Notes: generated by a model not told the origin, from the sequence alone. DNA of 64,000 nucleotides from Aminobacterium mobile DSM 12262 (GCF_000526395.1 NZ_JAFZ01000001.1:992001-1056000); one strand, 5' to 3'; positions 17,778-26,587 are shown, counted from the stretch's first letter. A program made the numbers and translations.

Positions 17778-18751
17778 ATTCCACGGAGCGCCTGCTTGAA
17801 GTTCGTGGTTTGAAGAAATTTTTTAAAACGAAGAAAGGCATTCTTCACGCTGTGGATAACGTCTCTTTTGATGTTCACCGTGGCGAAACCCTTGGGCTTG
17901 TTGGAGAGTCTGGATGTGGGAAATCTACTTTGGGCAGAGTGGTTATCCGTCTCCTTGATGCTACAGGAGGCCAGGTCTTTTACAACGGAGAAGATATTTT
18001 GAAATACAGGGGGCAGAAACTTTGGGATTTGAGACGAGTGGCCCAGATCGTTTTTCAGGACCCTTATTCGAGTTTAAACCCACGGATGTCTGTTTCCAGC
18101 CTCATCGCTGAGCCCCTGGAAGTTAATAATATATGCAAAGGGGCGGAAAAAGAGGCAAGAATTCGCAAGCTTATGGATACTGTGGGGTTGGCGCAACGGC
18201 TTTATAATGCATATCCTCACGAACTGGATGGGGGACGGCGACAGCGCATTGGCATAGCCCGGGCTCTGGCTCTTGAACCGGAGTTTATTGTCCTTGATGA
18301 GCCAGTCTCAGCTCTCGATGTTTGTATTCAGGCTCAGATATTGAACTTGCTCATTGACTTGCAAGAAGACATGGGATATACGTATATCTTTATCTCCCAT
18401 GACCTGAGCGTGGTAAAACATATATCTGATCGCATTGCTGTTATGTATTTGGGATGTATTGTGGAGATGGCAGGGTATCAAGAGATATTTGATGCTACCA
18501 TGCACCCCTATACAAAGGCTTTGCTGTCGGCTATCCCCATACCGAAGTTTGGAGTGAAACGAGAACGTATTCTTCTGGAAGGGGATGTCCCAAGCCCTAT
18601 TAATCCACCTGAAGGATGTCGTTTCGCAGGGCGTTGTCACTATAAAAAAGATCTATGTATGCGCAAGACGCCAGAGCTTCGAGAGATGGCTTCCGGCCAT
18701 TTTGTGGCATGTCATTTTGCTGAGGAACTTTTTGAGGGGAGAAAGAATTAA
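17774..18751 (+). CDS. dppF: Peptide ABC transporter ATPase DppF (copy 2)
   Basis: This 325-residue ATPase partners with DppD copy 2. The ATG at 17774 overlaps the dppD stop and has AAAGGAGGGG upstream; an earlier ATG at 17729 lies inside dppD and is rejected. Walker A is GESGCGKST, Walker B is [12 protein letters not shown], and the H-loop reads FISHDLS. The signature motif is again LDGGRRQR rather than LSGGQ. The stop overlaps the next start as TAATG. Confidence 0.93.
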   Translation: MNSTERLLEVRGLKKFFKTKKGILHAVDNVSFDVHRGETLGLVGESGCGKSTLGRVVIRLLDATGGQVFYNGEDILKYRGQKLWDLRRVAQIVFQDPYSSLNPRMSVSSLIAEPLEVNNICKGAEKEARIRKLMDTVGLAQRLYNAYPHELDGGRRQRIGIARALALEPEFIVLDEPVSALDVCIQAQILNLLIDLQEDMGYTYIFISHDLSVVKHISDRIAVMYLGCIVEMAGYQEIFDATMHPYTKALLSAIPIPKFGVKRERILLEGDVPSPINPPEGCRFAGRCHYKKDLCMRKTPELREMASGHFVACHFAEELFEGRKN

Positions 18752-19971
18752 TGAAGCCAGTAGTAGAGAGGTTTCTTCGTTATGTAGCAGTAGCTACAGA
18801 TGCTGATCCTCAGTCAGCGAAAGTTCCGAGCTCTTCTGGTCAGCTTGTCTTGGCCAAAATGCTGGCAGAAGAGATGAAATCCATGGGACTTTCAGATGTG
18901 GAAGTAAGCGATCATGGGTATGTAATGGGATCCTTACCAGCAGCTGCAGAGGAATATCCCGTAATAGGGCTTATAGCCCATCTTGATACATCGGATGCTG
19001 TGTCTGGGAAAAATGTGCGGCCACGTATTGTTGAAAACTATGACGGTAAGGATATTTTGTTGAATCCCCAGGAGAAAATCTTTCTTTCTACAAAGGATTT
19101 TCCTGAAATATTAGACCATGTAGGGGAAGACATTATCGTCACAGATGGAACAACCCTCCTTGGTGCTGACGATAAGGCTGGCATTGCTTCTATACTTACA
19201 GCGCTGGAGTACCTCATAGATCATCCGGATATTCCTCATGGTACGGTTCGGGTAGCTTTTACTCCAGATGAAGAGGTGGGGCATGGAGCAGCGTTGCTTG
19301 ATCTAGAGCGTTTTGGAGCAGATTTTGCCTATACTATTGATGCTGGTCCTATTGGAGAACTTTGTTACGAGAACTTTAATGCGGCAAGCGCTACGATTGA
19401 GATAAAGGGAAGAAGCGTTCATCCTGGCCGAGCGAAGGGGAAAATGATAAATGCTATTTTGATAGCCCAGGACTTTTTGGCCGCATTGCCTCCCAAAGAA
19501 ATCCCAGCCTGTACAGAAGGGTATGAGGGTTTTTTTCACGTATGTTCCAATGTGGGAACCGTTGAGAATGCAACGATAGAGTTGATCGTCCGAGATCACG
19601 ATTCAGAGCATTTTGAAGGGCGCAAGGTCTTGTTGCAAAAAATAGTGGCAGAGCTTAACTCCCGATGGGGGGAAGGGGCTGTTTCTCTGGCGATGCGTGA
19701 CGAGTATCGCAACATGGCTGAAGTGTTGCAGTATTCTATGCATATAGTTGAAAGAGCCTATAAAGCAATGGAAATGGCTGGAGTTACACCGTGTGTCAAG
19801 CCTGTTCGGGGTGGTACAGATGGAGCTCGCCTTTCTTTTCGTGGACTGCCGACGCCTAATATTTTTGCTGGCGGGCATAATTGCCATGGCCGATTCGAAT
19901 TCTTGCCAGTTCAATCTCTGGAAAAGTCCATGGAGGTTGTAGTTGGTATTTTAACTGGGACAACGGTTTAA
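18751..19971 (+). CDS. pepT: PepT-like M20 tripeptidase (copy 1)
   Basis: This 406-residue zinc aminopeptidase is of the M20B/PepT group, cutting N-terminal residues from tripeptides in the cytoplasm. Visible motifs are LIAHLDTSDAV (His, Asp), GTTLLGADDKAG (bridging Asp), FTPDEEVGHG (catalytic and ligand Glu), TIDAGPIGE (Asp) and GGHNCHGRFE (His). The length matches the family. It is translationally coupled to dppF (TAATG), so imported peptides and their hydrolase are made together. A close paralogue is at 20788. Confidence 0.92.
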   Translation: MKPVVERFLRYVAVATDADPQSAKVPSSSGQLVLAKMLAEEMKSMGLSDVEVSDHGYVMGSLPAAAEEYPVIGLIAHLDTSDAVSGKNVRPRIVENYDGKDILLNPQEKIFLSTKDFPEILDHVGEDIIVTDGTTLLGADDKAGIASILTALEYLIDHPDIPHGTVRVAFTPDEEVGHGAALLDLERFGADFAYTIDAGPIGELCYENFNAASATIEIKGRSVHPGRAKGKMINAILIAQDFLAALPPKEIPACTEGYEGFFHVCSNVGTVENATIELIVRDHDSEHFEGRKVLLQKIVAELNSRWGEGAVSLAMRDEYRNMAEVLQYSMHIVERAYKAMEMAGVTPCVKPVRGGTDGARLSFRGLPTPNIFAGGHNCHGRFEFLPVQSLEKSMEVVVGILTGTTV

Positions 19972-19996
19972 GAACAATATCTGAAGGAGGGTCTAG

Positions 19997-20683
19997 ATGG
20001 AAGCTTTTTTACCTGCGGAAGAACAAGCTTTCCAATATGTGATTGGCTTAATAGTTGCCCATGAATTACAACCAGGAGATCGTATATACGAGCCTGAGCT
20101 TGTTCAAAAAATGGGTATGAGCAGAACGCCCATCCGTACGGCTCTCAGTCGTTTGGTGGCAGACGGAGTGTTGGAGAAAGTCCATGGTCAGAGAGGCTAC
20201 CAGGTTCCTAAACTTTCTTTAGAGGATATGGAGAAAGTTTTTACGGCCAGGCAGGCTTTAGAGGGAATGATAGCTCGAGAAGCGGCCATTCACCGTACAG
20301 AACTTGAAGTGGAGGAGCTGTGGAAAGTCAACGAACGAGAGATGAATATTGTTTTAAGCAGGAAGGAAGCTACGCAGCTTAACGAACTTTTCCATCGAAA
20401 GCTAGTGCGAATGGCTCGAAATGAATATCTTGAGCGGTCTTTTGAGGCTCTCTATTTACGTTCATCTCTTTATATCTTTTACTTTGGAAGGTTTTTCCTA
20501 GACGGGCAAAGCCGGGAGCTATCTTCGCATCGGGAAGGGAACAATTATACATATGAAGAGCACCGGGCCATTATTCAGGCAGTGAGTGACCAAAATGGTG
20601 AATTAGCTCGTCAGCTTATGGAGCAGCACGTCTATAATACGTGGCGAATCCGAGTGATCAATTCTCCTTTCTTTGATGGATAA
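19997..20683 (+). CDS. GntR-family (FadR-type) transcription regulator
   Basis: This 228-residue regulator has an N-terminal winged helix (about residues 10-75, with PELVQKMGMSRTPIRTALSR as recognition region) and a C-terminal all-helical FCD-type ligand domain (about 80-215). The FadR subgroup usually responds to small organic acids or amino acids. It starts 25 bases after the peptidase gene with AAGGAGGG, as the last gene of the second peptide operon, so it probably regulates that operon. I see no certain operator. The shared 15-mer downstream of both peptide promoters is one candidate target. Confidence 0.9.
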   Translation: MEAFLPAEEQAFQYVIGLIVAHELQPGDRIYEPELVQKMGMSRTPIRTALSRLVADGVLEKVHGQRGYQVPKLSLEDMEKVFTARQALEGMIAREAAIHRTELEVEELWKVNEREMNIVLSRKEATQLNELFHRKLVRMARNEYLERSFEALYLRSSLYIFYFGRFFLDGQSRELSSHREGNNYTYEEHRAIIQAVSDQNGELARQLMEQHVYNTWRIRVINSPFFDG

Positions 20684-20716
20684 TTTGTTTTATCATAAAT
20701 AGCCAAGATAAAAATG

Positions 20717-20764
20717 AGAACGGAGCATAGAGGTACCCAAGTGTTGATGCTCCGTTCTTTTTTA
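20717..20764 (+). terminator. Terminator/attenuator before the second pepT
   Basis: A 12-bp perfect stem AGAACGGAGCAT / ATGCTCCGTTCT with an 18-base loop is followed by T(6). It ends the second peptide operon. Only 23 bases separate it from the next gene, leaving no room for a promoter after it. Confidence 0.85.
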
Positions 20765-20787
20765 GGCCAGAAGGAGGAACGAGAGTA

Positions 20788-22020
20788 ATGTCTTCAGTGG
20801 TAGAGCGCTTCCTGAAATATGTTTCTTTTGATACTCGTGCAGTAGAAGATTCTTCAAGTGTTCCCAGTTCGAGTGGACAGATGGAGTTGGCCCGAGAGGT
20901 GGCGAAGGAGATGGAGGCACTTGGCATGGTGGATATTTCAGTAGATGATCATGCCTATGTTATGGGGACTTTCCCTGGCAACGTGAAAAAAGAAAGAGTT
21001 CTTGCAGTCGGTTTTATCGCTCATCTCGATACCTCCTATGAAGTAACCGGCACGAACGCAAAACCCAGAATTGTTTCCTACGAAGGCGGAGATATTGTGT
21101 TGAACGAAGAACAAAATATTCTCCTTTCTCCTCAAGATTTTCCTGAGCTGGAACATTATAAGGGGCACGATTTAATTGTTACCGATGGTACCACTCTTCT
21201 TGGTGTGGATGATAAGGGTGGTATGGCTCAAATTATGGCTGCTGTGGAATATTTAAAAGATCACCCTCACATTCAGCATGGTCCTGTAAAGGTTTGTTTT
21301 ACTCCTGACGAAGAGATTGGTCATCAGGCGAAACTTTTAGACCTGAAGAAATTTGGGGCGAATTTTGCTTACACAGTAGATGGAGGGCCTTTGGGAGAGT
21401 TGAATTTTGAGACCTTTAATGCAGCGAAAGCGGTCATTACTATATATGGAAGAAGCGTTCATCCTGGCACGGCGAAGGACAAAATGATCAATGCCGCCCT
21501 TATAGGTACGGAATTCGCAGGGATGTTCCCTTTTGACGAGACTCCAGCAAAAACAGAAAAATACGAAGGGTTTTATCACTTGGTCTCTTTTCAGGGGAAT
21601 GTGGAAAAAACGGTATTGCAGTATATTATCCGAGATCATGATTGGCAGAGGTTTCAGGACCGTAAGCAGAGAGTTGCTGACGTGGCTCAAAGTTTCCAAG
21701 AGAAGTACGGTACTCACGTACTGGAGTGTAAGATTGAAGATCAGTACTTTAATATGGCCGAGAAAATCAAGGATGCCATGCATATAGTGGAGACAGCAAA
21801 ACAAGCGATGAAAGACGCAGGGATTGAACCCCGTATAGTGCCTGTCCGTGGTGGTACAGATGGATCCAGTCTCTCTTTCAGAGGGCTTTTGACGCCCAAT
21901 CTCTTCACAGGGGGACATAACTATCATGGTCGTTTTGAATATGTGCCCATTTTTGCTTTAGAGAAAGGCGTAGAGGTTATTGTCAACATTATCAAACTCT
22001 ACGGAACTCGTTCGGCCTAG
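20788..22020 (+). CDS. pepT: PepT-like M20 tripeptidase (copy 2)
   Basis: This 410-residue zinc tripeptidase is paralogous to the protein at 18751. Motifs are IAHLDTSYEV (His, Asp), GTTLLGVDDKGG (Asp), FTPDEEIGHQ (Glu), TVDGGPLGE (Asp) and GGHNYHGRFE (His). AGAAGGAGG precedes the ATG. The gene is preceded by a strong hairpin, so expression needs read-through or a promoter overlapping that hairpin. A weak candidate is TTGTTT (20685) with GATAAA (20707). It is followed by its own terminator. Confidence 0.92.
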   Translation: MSSVVERFLKYVSFDTRAVEDSSSVPSSSGQMELAREVAKEMEALGMVDISVDDHAYVMGTFPGNVKKERVLAVGFIAHLDTSYEVTGTNAKPRIVSYEGGDIVLNEEQNILLSPQDFPELEHYKGHDLIVTDGTTLLGVDDKGGMAQIMAAVEYLKDHPHIQHGPVKVCFTPDEEIGHQAKLLDLKKFGANFAYTVDGGPLGELNFETFNAAKAVITIYGRSVHPGTAKDKMINAALIGTEFAGMFPFDETPAKTEKYEGFYHLVSFQGNVEKTVLQYIIRDHDWQRFQDRKQRVADVAQSFQEKYGTHVLECKIEDQYFNMAEKIKDAMHIVETAKQAMKDAGIEPRIVPVRGGTDGSSLSFRGLLTPNLFTGGHNYHGRFEYVPIFALEKGVEVIVNIIKLYGTRSA

Positions 22021-22064
22021 CGATACATACAGTGATTGGGTATGTAAAAAGCACAGAATACAAA

Positions 22065-22101
22065 CGGAGCGGATTTTTATAATAGGTCCGCTCCGCTTTT
22101 T
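22065..22101 (+). terminator. Terminator after pepT copy 2
   Basis: A 9-bp stem CGGAGCGGA / TCCGCTCCG with a 13-base loop and a CTTTTT tail, between convergent genes. Confidence 0.82.
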
Positions 22102-22106
22102 ATCGT

Positions 22107-22832
22107 TTATTGAGAGGATTTTTCTACAAAGTGTTGAAACAGAGGAAGCATAAGATCCGATAGAGAGAGCATCATTTCCGGATGCCACTGTACCCCCATT
22201 ACGAAAGGATCTCCATCTTTTTCCACAGCTTCTATTACTCCGTCGGCAGCTTGTGCTGTTACCTTGAGACCCTTCCCACAATTTTTGATACTCTGATGGT
22301 GATAGCTGTTCACAGCTATTTCATGTGGAAATAGAGATGCGAGAATAGAGCCTGTTGCTATCTTTATAGAGTGGGTGGCTTCACCTCGTGGAGCATCTTG
22401 TGAATGTTTTACAAAAAAATTGTCTTTACAGCTAATATCTTGGTAGAGAGATCCTTCCAACGCAACATTAAGAAGCTGCGCTCCTTTACAGATCCCCAGG
22501 TAGGGTTTTCGTGCCTCTAGAGCAGCTTGGATTATGGCAAGTTGAGAACGATCGACAGACGCGGACACAAATCCTAATTTTCTCTCGGGCTCTTCTCCGT
22601 ACAGGAGGGGATTTATGTCGTAACCTCCAGAAACAAGAACGCCATCCACTCTCTCTATCAGGAAAGGAGCCAAACTCAAGTTTTCTACTACAGGTAAAAT
22701 GACAGGTACCCCCCCTGCTTTTTCTATGGCTTTTGTATAGTCTCTGTTGACATAATTTCGTTCGAGACCTGGCATATCTTCGCTTTTTTCAAAAAGAATA
22801 TTGCCAATAATGCCGATAACAGGTTTTTTCAC
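22107..22832 (-). CDS. Class I glutamine amidotransferase-like hydrolase (peptidase C26)
   Basis: This 241-residue protein is of the gamma-glutamyl-GABA hydrolase/peptidase C26 group. The nucleophile elbow is YLGICKGAQL (Cys), and the His-Glu pair is in VQWHPEMM. The DGVLVSGGYDINPLLY block is typical of PuuD-like hydrolases, which release glutamate from gamma-glutamyl amides. GTG start with AAGGAGATGG upstream. It lies downstream of two M20 hydrolases on the same strand but has its own extended -10. The exact substrate is unknown. Confidence 0.88.
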   Translation of the reverse strand: MKKPVIGIIGNILFEKSEDMPGLERNYVNRDYTKAIEKAGGVPVILPVVENLSLAPFLIERVDGVLVSGGYDINPLLYGEEPERKLGFVSASVDRSQLAIIQAALEARKPYLGICKGAQLLNVALEGSLYQDISCKDNFFVKHSQDAPRGEATHSIKIATGSILASLFPHEIAVNSYHHQSIKNCGKGLKVTAQAADGVIEAVEKDGDPFVMGVQWHPEMMLSLSDLMLPLFQHFVEKSSQ

Positions 22833-22859
22833 AAACGACCATCTCCTTTTCTAGCCCTG

Positions 22860-22868
22860 TTTATAACA
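22860..22868 (-). promoter_or_regulatory. Extended -10 for the C26 hydrolase gene
   Basis: On the minus strand TGTTATAAA (22868 to 22860) is an extended -10 about 28 bases before the GTG start. No good -35 is seen. Confidence 0.45.
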
Positions 22869-22932
22869 GACATAAAATTTTTCGGAAGGAGGATATCTCC
22901 AGGAAATTTTAAATGTTACTCTATGTCGAGTC

Positions 22933-24216
22933 CTATTGTTTTTTGCTTAAGGTCCTCAAAACGGTGTAAAGAAGATCAACACCCATGGGAAGAACGGTTT
23001 CATCGAAATCAAAGCATTCGTTATGATGACCGGCCTTGAGGGTGGATCCAAGAATTATGTATGTTGCTTTCCCACCACGTTCCTGTACCCGTTTCATCAT
23101 CCATGTGGCATCGTCACTCCCGCCTGGGGCTGCATCTCTCTCTATCTTTGCAAAGGTTCCCATAGAGCGGGCCGCGTCGACAATAATATCCACAATTTCA
23201 CCATCACTTTGTGTTGTAGTGGCGGAGCCAGTTTCTTGAAGGGTCTTTTCTGTTCCGTACATAATTGCAGCCCCTTCTATAATATCTTTTGCCCGAGAGT
23301 AAACATAAGCTGCAATTTCCTCCGTTTCTCCACGAGTTTCCACTTTCATAAGAGCTTTGGGCGGAATAACGTTGCGACCTTCACCTGCCTGTAGGACCCC
23401 TACGTTGATTCGTGTCATTCCTCGGGAATGGGGAGCTATGGCATGAAGATTCAGTGCGGCGCTGCATGCCGCCAGGAGAGCGTTTTTCCCGTCTTGCGGA
23501 GCGGCTCCGGCGTGGGATGCTTTCCCTATAAAATTCACGTCAAACTTAGTAGTGCATAAGAATCCATGTGTGCCGGCAGTCAGCTTTCCTGTAGGATTTG
23601 ACATGCCCAAATGAAGGGCAATGAAGTAACTACAATCATCAAGAATGCCTCTATCTGCCATTGCTTTTGCGCCACGTACTCCTTCCTCGGCAGGTTGGAA
23701 AATAAGTTTGATTGTCCCTTTGAGGGTACTCTCTTCTCTTTTTAGTATTTCAGCAAGCACGAGGCCCATGGCCGTATGACCATCATGACCACAGGCATGC
23801 ATAGCACCTGGATTAACAGAGGCAAAACCTTCCTGTACAGGAATATGAGATGAATTTGTCGTTTCTGAAACATCTACAGCATCCATGTCAAAACGCAGAG
23901 CTACTACTGGGCCGGGACGCCCTGTTTCCAATATTGCTACAACGCCAGGATATCCTTCCATCTTATTTATCCACTCTCGAAGGCCTCCCTGGTCAAGAGC
24001 CCTCTTTGCATGGCGATCTATTATGTCTTTTGAAGGACGTCCCATGATAGAAGGGATGTAAAAAATTTGACGGCCCAATAGGAGTTTTGTGTAGCCTAAT
24101 CGAAAAAGGCGTTCTGCTACCAATGAAGCAGTGCGAAATTCTGTCCACGCCGTTTCCGGGTATTTATGAAAATCTCTTCTATAAAAAATAAGTTTTTCTG
24201 TCAACGCTTTGTCCAT
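22933..24216 (-). CDS. M20 amidohydrolase, AbgA-like
   Basis: This 427-residue M20D metallo-amidohydrolase resembles aminobenzoyl-glutamate hydrolase subunit A. The N-terminal region has an insertion (about 40-90, with FYIPSIMGRPSKDI) characteristic of AbgA-type proteins. Metal motifs: RFDMDAVDV, MHACGHDGHTAMG, FQPAEEGVRG, IALHLGMSN and GHHNECFDFDE. Its start overlaps the stop of the upstream M20 gene by one base. It may hydrolyse amide-linked amino acids. No AbgB partner of usual size is present; the neighbour is a shorter relative. Confidence 0.87.
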   Translation of the reverse strand: MDKALTEKLIFYRRDFHKYPETAWTEFRTASLVAERLFRLGYTKLLLGRQIFYIPSIMGRPSKDIIDRHAKRALDQGGLREWINKMEGYPGVVAILETGRPGPVVALRFDMDAVDVSETTNSSHIPVQEGFASVNPGAMHACGHDGHTAMGLVLAEILKREESTLKGTIKLIFQPAEEGVRGAKAMADRGILDDCSYFIALHLGMSNPTGKLTAGTHGFLCTTKFDVNFIGKASHAGAAPQDGKNALLAACSAALNLHAIAPHSRGMTRINVGVLQAGEGRNVIPPKALMKVETRGETEEIAAYVYSRAKDIIEGAAIMYGTEKTLQETGSATTTQSDGEIVDIIVDAARSMGTFAKIERDAAPGGSDDATWMMKRVQERGGKATYIILGSTLKAGHHNECFDFDETVLPMGVDLLYTVLRTLSKKQ

Positions 24217-25418
24217 TATCTTTTCTCCATTTCCGTCAGTTTTAAAGTGGATAAAACCAAATATTTTACCCCATAGGGGAGAGCGGATTCATCAGGGATA
24301 AAACGATTATTATGAAGCATAGGATACTTTTCACATGCTTCTTCCCGAGGGCAACAACCGATCCATGCAAAAACTGCAGGTACTTTTTCGCTGAAAAAAG
24401 CGAAATCTTCTCCGCCAAGGTCGGGCATTTTAATGTCGATGAGTCCCCTTTTTCCAACAATTTCTCGAATAACTTCTTTGGCTTTGTTCACTAATTCGAC
24501 GTTATTCATGAGAGAAGGGTAGCCAAATTTATAATCTACAATTGCTTCTGCGCCAAGGGCCTCTGCCGTCCCCTTTGCCGCACGAGTAATCCATTCAGGC
24601 ATTTTCCCTCGTGTGCCGGGATCGAAAGTTCTCACCGTTCCATCGAGAAAAACTTCCTCAGGGATAATATTGTAACGGCTTCCACCCTGTATAGTTCCTA
24701 TAGTAATAACAGCTTGATCGAGAGGGCTCACATTCCTGGAAATTATTGATTGAAGGGCATTGATCACTTGTGCTGAAGCGACAATGGCATCAATGCCTCT
24801 TTGAGGAGTGGAGGCGTGAGCCGATCTCCCCTTTATAGTTATATGAAGACGATCTGAAGCGGCAGACATAGCCCCTTCTCGCACTCCAATTGTTCCTGTC
24901 TTTAACGTAGGCCATACGTGAATTCCAATCATATAATCTATTGCTGGGTTTTCCAATACCCCGTCTCGAATCATGCCCGGAGCACCGCCTGTAGGGCTGT
25001 TTTCCTCTGCCGGTTGGAATATAAATTTAATAACTCCTTTTATGGATCCTTTCAGTTCCGAAAGAATATGAGCGGCTCCTAAAAGCATAGCAGTGTGAGA
25101 GTCATGACCGCAGGCATGCATAATTCCGGGATTTTTCGAAGCGAAAGGAACTCCGGTCTTTTCTTCTATGGAGAGAGCGTCCATATCAGCTCGAAGACCG
25201 ATGGTGGGGCCATTTTGAGAGCCTCGTAACAAACCTACAACTCCTGTGGTTCCTACTCCTGTCCGTACTTCAAGTCCAAGAGAGCGCAATACAGTAGCTA
25301 CTTTTTCTGCTGTTCGAATTTCCTGGTCGCTGAGTTCGGGATAGGTGTGTATGTCTTTCCAATATGAGAGGTATGTTGAGCGAAAACGTTCTTCCAGAGA
25401 CAATACTTGCTCGATCAT
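24216..25418 (-). CDS. M20 amidohydrolase, N-acyl-amino-acid hydrolase-like
   Basis: This 400-residue M20D amidohydrolase is related to hippurate/IAA-amino-acid hydrolases. It shows RADMDALSIEE, IMHACGHDSHTAM, FQPAEENSPTGGA, IGIHVWP and MLHNNRFIPDE, so the metal ligands are intact. It is the first gene of a two-gene minus-strand operon with the AbgA-like gene. Substrates are probably N-acylated amino acids or small peptides. Confidence 0.9.
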   Translation of the reverse strand: MIEQVLSLEERFRSTYLSYWKDIHTYPELSDQEIRTAEKVATVLRSLGLEVRTGVGTTGVVGLLRGSQNGPTIGLRADMDALSIEEKTGVPFASKNPGIMHACGHDSHTAMLLGAAHILSELKGSIKGVIKFIFQPAEENSPTGGAPGMIRDGVLENPAIDYMIGIHVWPTLKTGTIGVREGAMSAASDRLHITIKGRSAHASTPQRGIDAIVASAQVINALQSIISRNVSPLDQAVITIGTIQGGSRYNIIPEEVFLDGTVRTFDPGTRGKMPEWITRAAKGTAEALGAEAIVDYKFGYPSLMNNVELVNKAKEVIREIVGKRGLIDIKMPDLGGEDFAFFSEKVPAVFAWIGCCPREEACEKYPMLHNNRFIPDESALPYGVKYLVLSTLKLTEMEKR

Positions 25419-25459
25419 TTTAATAACCCCCTTATGGAGAGATAAAGAGGAACTTTTTT

Positions 25460-25468
25460 ATTTTATCA
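25460..25468 (-). promoter_or_regulatory. Extended -10 for the M20 operon
   Basis: Minus-strand TGATAAAAT (25468 to 25460), an extended -10 about 42 bases before the start codon; AT-rich surroundings and no clear -35. Confidence 0.45.
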
Positions 25469-25535
25469 TACAATTTAACTTTAATTTTTTTATGGGAAAA
25501 TAAAGCATGTTCGAACAAGTACGGGCTTCTCATTG

Positions 25536-25562
25536 TTGACACATCTTTTTATAATATAAAAT
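25536..25562 (+). promoter_or_regulatory. Promoter for the PEBP gene
   Basis: TTGACA at 25536-25541 is a perfect -35. The -10 is uncertain: TAAAAT (25557-25562) gives a 15-base spacer. Confidence 0.5.
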
Positions 25563-25594
25563 ATAGTCAATATAGAGAGTGAGGGGGGAACGTC

Positions 25595-26047
25595 ATGAAG
25601 TTGGTGTGTAATAGTTTTGAAAACGGAGCAGCTATTCCCCATCATCATGGGCGTCTCTTTGGGAACATCCCGCCTTCTTTGGTGTGGGAAGATGTGCCTG
25701 ATAATGCTGTGAGTTTGGTGCTTTTCTGCCTTGATCCTGATGCTCTTGCCGGCATATGGACCCATTGGGTAGTCTATAATATTCCGAAAAACAATAATGG
25801 GTTGCCACCAGACATGGGGAGGGCCGACGAAACGTCTGATGGGATACGACAGGGTCTCAACAGTTGGGGAGAGATTGGGTATGATGGACCGCAACCTCCT
25901 TTCGGTGTTCATCGCTATATCTTCACCCTTTATGCTTTGGATATAGAACTTGGTGTGAAGGGAGGAGCCTCAATTCACTCGGTGGAAAAGGCAATGAAGG
26001 GACACATTGTTGGGACGGCAGAACTCATGGGAAAATTTGGAAAGTGA
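25595..26047 (+). CDS. YbhB/YbcL-type phosphatidylethanolamine-binding-like protein
   Basis: This 150-residue PEBP-family protein has the two family blocks: DPDALAGIWTHWVVYNIP (ligand pocket Asp and His) and GPQPPFGVHRYIF. No signal peptide is seen, so it is cytoplasmic. The bacterial function is not settled; relatives are described as kinase or protease modulators. GAGGGGGG precedes the ATG. It is single-gene, followed by the SRP RNA promoter. Confidence 0.92.
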   Translation: MKLVCNSFENGAAIPHHHGRLFGNIPPSLVWEDVPDNAVSLVLFCLDPDALAGIWTHWVVYNIPKNNNGLPPDMGRADETSDGIRQGLNSWGEIGYDGPQPPFGVHRYIFTLYALDIELGVKGGASIHSVEKAMKGHIVGTAELMGKFGK

Positions 26048-26069
26048 CAATAGATAATCAGAAAAGATC

Positions 26070-26098
26070 TTGCTTCTAAAAGAAAAGACTGTTAGAAT
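26070..26098 (+). promoter_or_regulatory. Promoter of the SRP RNA gene
   Basis: TTGCTT (26070-26075), 17 bases, then TAGAAT (26093-26098), 8 bases before the predicted RNA 5' end. Confidence 0.78.
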
Positions 26099-26106
26099 AC
26101 CCGTCG

Positions 26107-26240
26107 GCGGTCTTCTCCGGGGGGTTCAGCCCTGTGCGGCAGATCCCCGTGAATTCTGTCAGGCCCGGGAGGGAGCAGCAGTAAGCGGAGTGTTCTGGGT
26201 GCCACAGGTAGCTGGATCTCCCGGAGAGGGCCGCTCTTTT
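26107..26240 (+). ncRNA. ffs: Signal recognition particle RNA (small bacterial type)
   Basis: The conserved domain IV is directly visible at 26157-26200: TGTCAGGCCCGGGAGGGAGC followed by AGCAGTAAGC and a matching GTGTTCTGGGTGCC. These are the symmetric and asymmetric loops bound by Ffh, closed by a GGAGG tetraloop-type turn. The ends pair: GCGGTCTTCTCCGGGG near 26107 with CCCGGAGAGGGCCGC ending near 26235, giving a long rod without Alu domain. The T-run 26236-26240 ends the transcript. It runs convergently into the stop of the CsoR-family gene. Confidence 0.95.
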
Positions 26241-26587
26241 TATGCTTTTTTTTCGTTCTTCTCTTCATCTTCGTCGTTCTTGAAAACCATCCCTGCGGGA
26301 GCGATGTCAATAAGTGCTTCTATGAGTTTTTCAAGGTTGTCCAAGTCAGGGTCTTGGGCTTCGTGAACACATTTGTTGATGTAGTTTTTCAATATTTCAA
26401 TACAGGCTTTTTGCATGGCTTTTCTCGCTGCAGAAAGCTGAAGGAGCACGTCGTAGCAGGGTTTGTCTTCAAGAATCATTCTTTGAATGCCGCGAAGTTG
26501 CCCTTCAACTCTTCGTAACCGGTTAAACATTGCTTTTGCTGCTGGTGACATATCGTCGAGCTTATTAACGAGGGAATTTTTACCCAT
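26240..26587 (-). CDS. CsoR/FrmR-family (DUF156) transcription repressor
   Basis: This 115-residue all-helical repressor of the CsoR/RcnR/FrmR/CstR family has the family core RLRRVEGQLRGIQRMI and PCYDVLLQLSAARKAM. The copper-sensor ligand set is Cys-His-Cys. Here Cys44 and Cys73 are present but the His position holds Tyr69, and there is an extra Cys62. That fits a non-copper sensor, perhaps a thiol/persulfide or aldehyde sensor like CstR or FrmR, and is inference. The tail is acidic/Lys-rich. No transporter or sulfur gene is adjacent, so the target is unclear. Confidence 0.88.
   Translation of the reverse strand: MGKNSLVNKLDDMSPAAKAMFNRLRRVEGQLRGIQRMILEDKPCYDVLLQLSAARKAMQKACIEILKNYINKCVHEAQDPDLDNLEKLIEALIDIAPAGMVFKNDEDEEKNEKKA

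Noticed and set aside
21337-21927. 196-codon open frame on the minus strand
   Set aside because: Shadow of pepT copy 2, Cys/His-rich without any motif.
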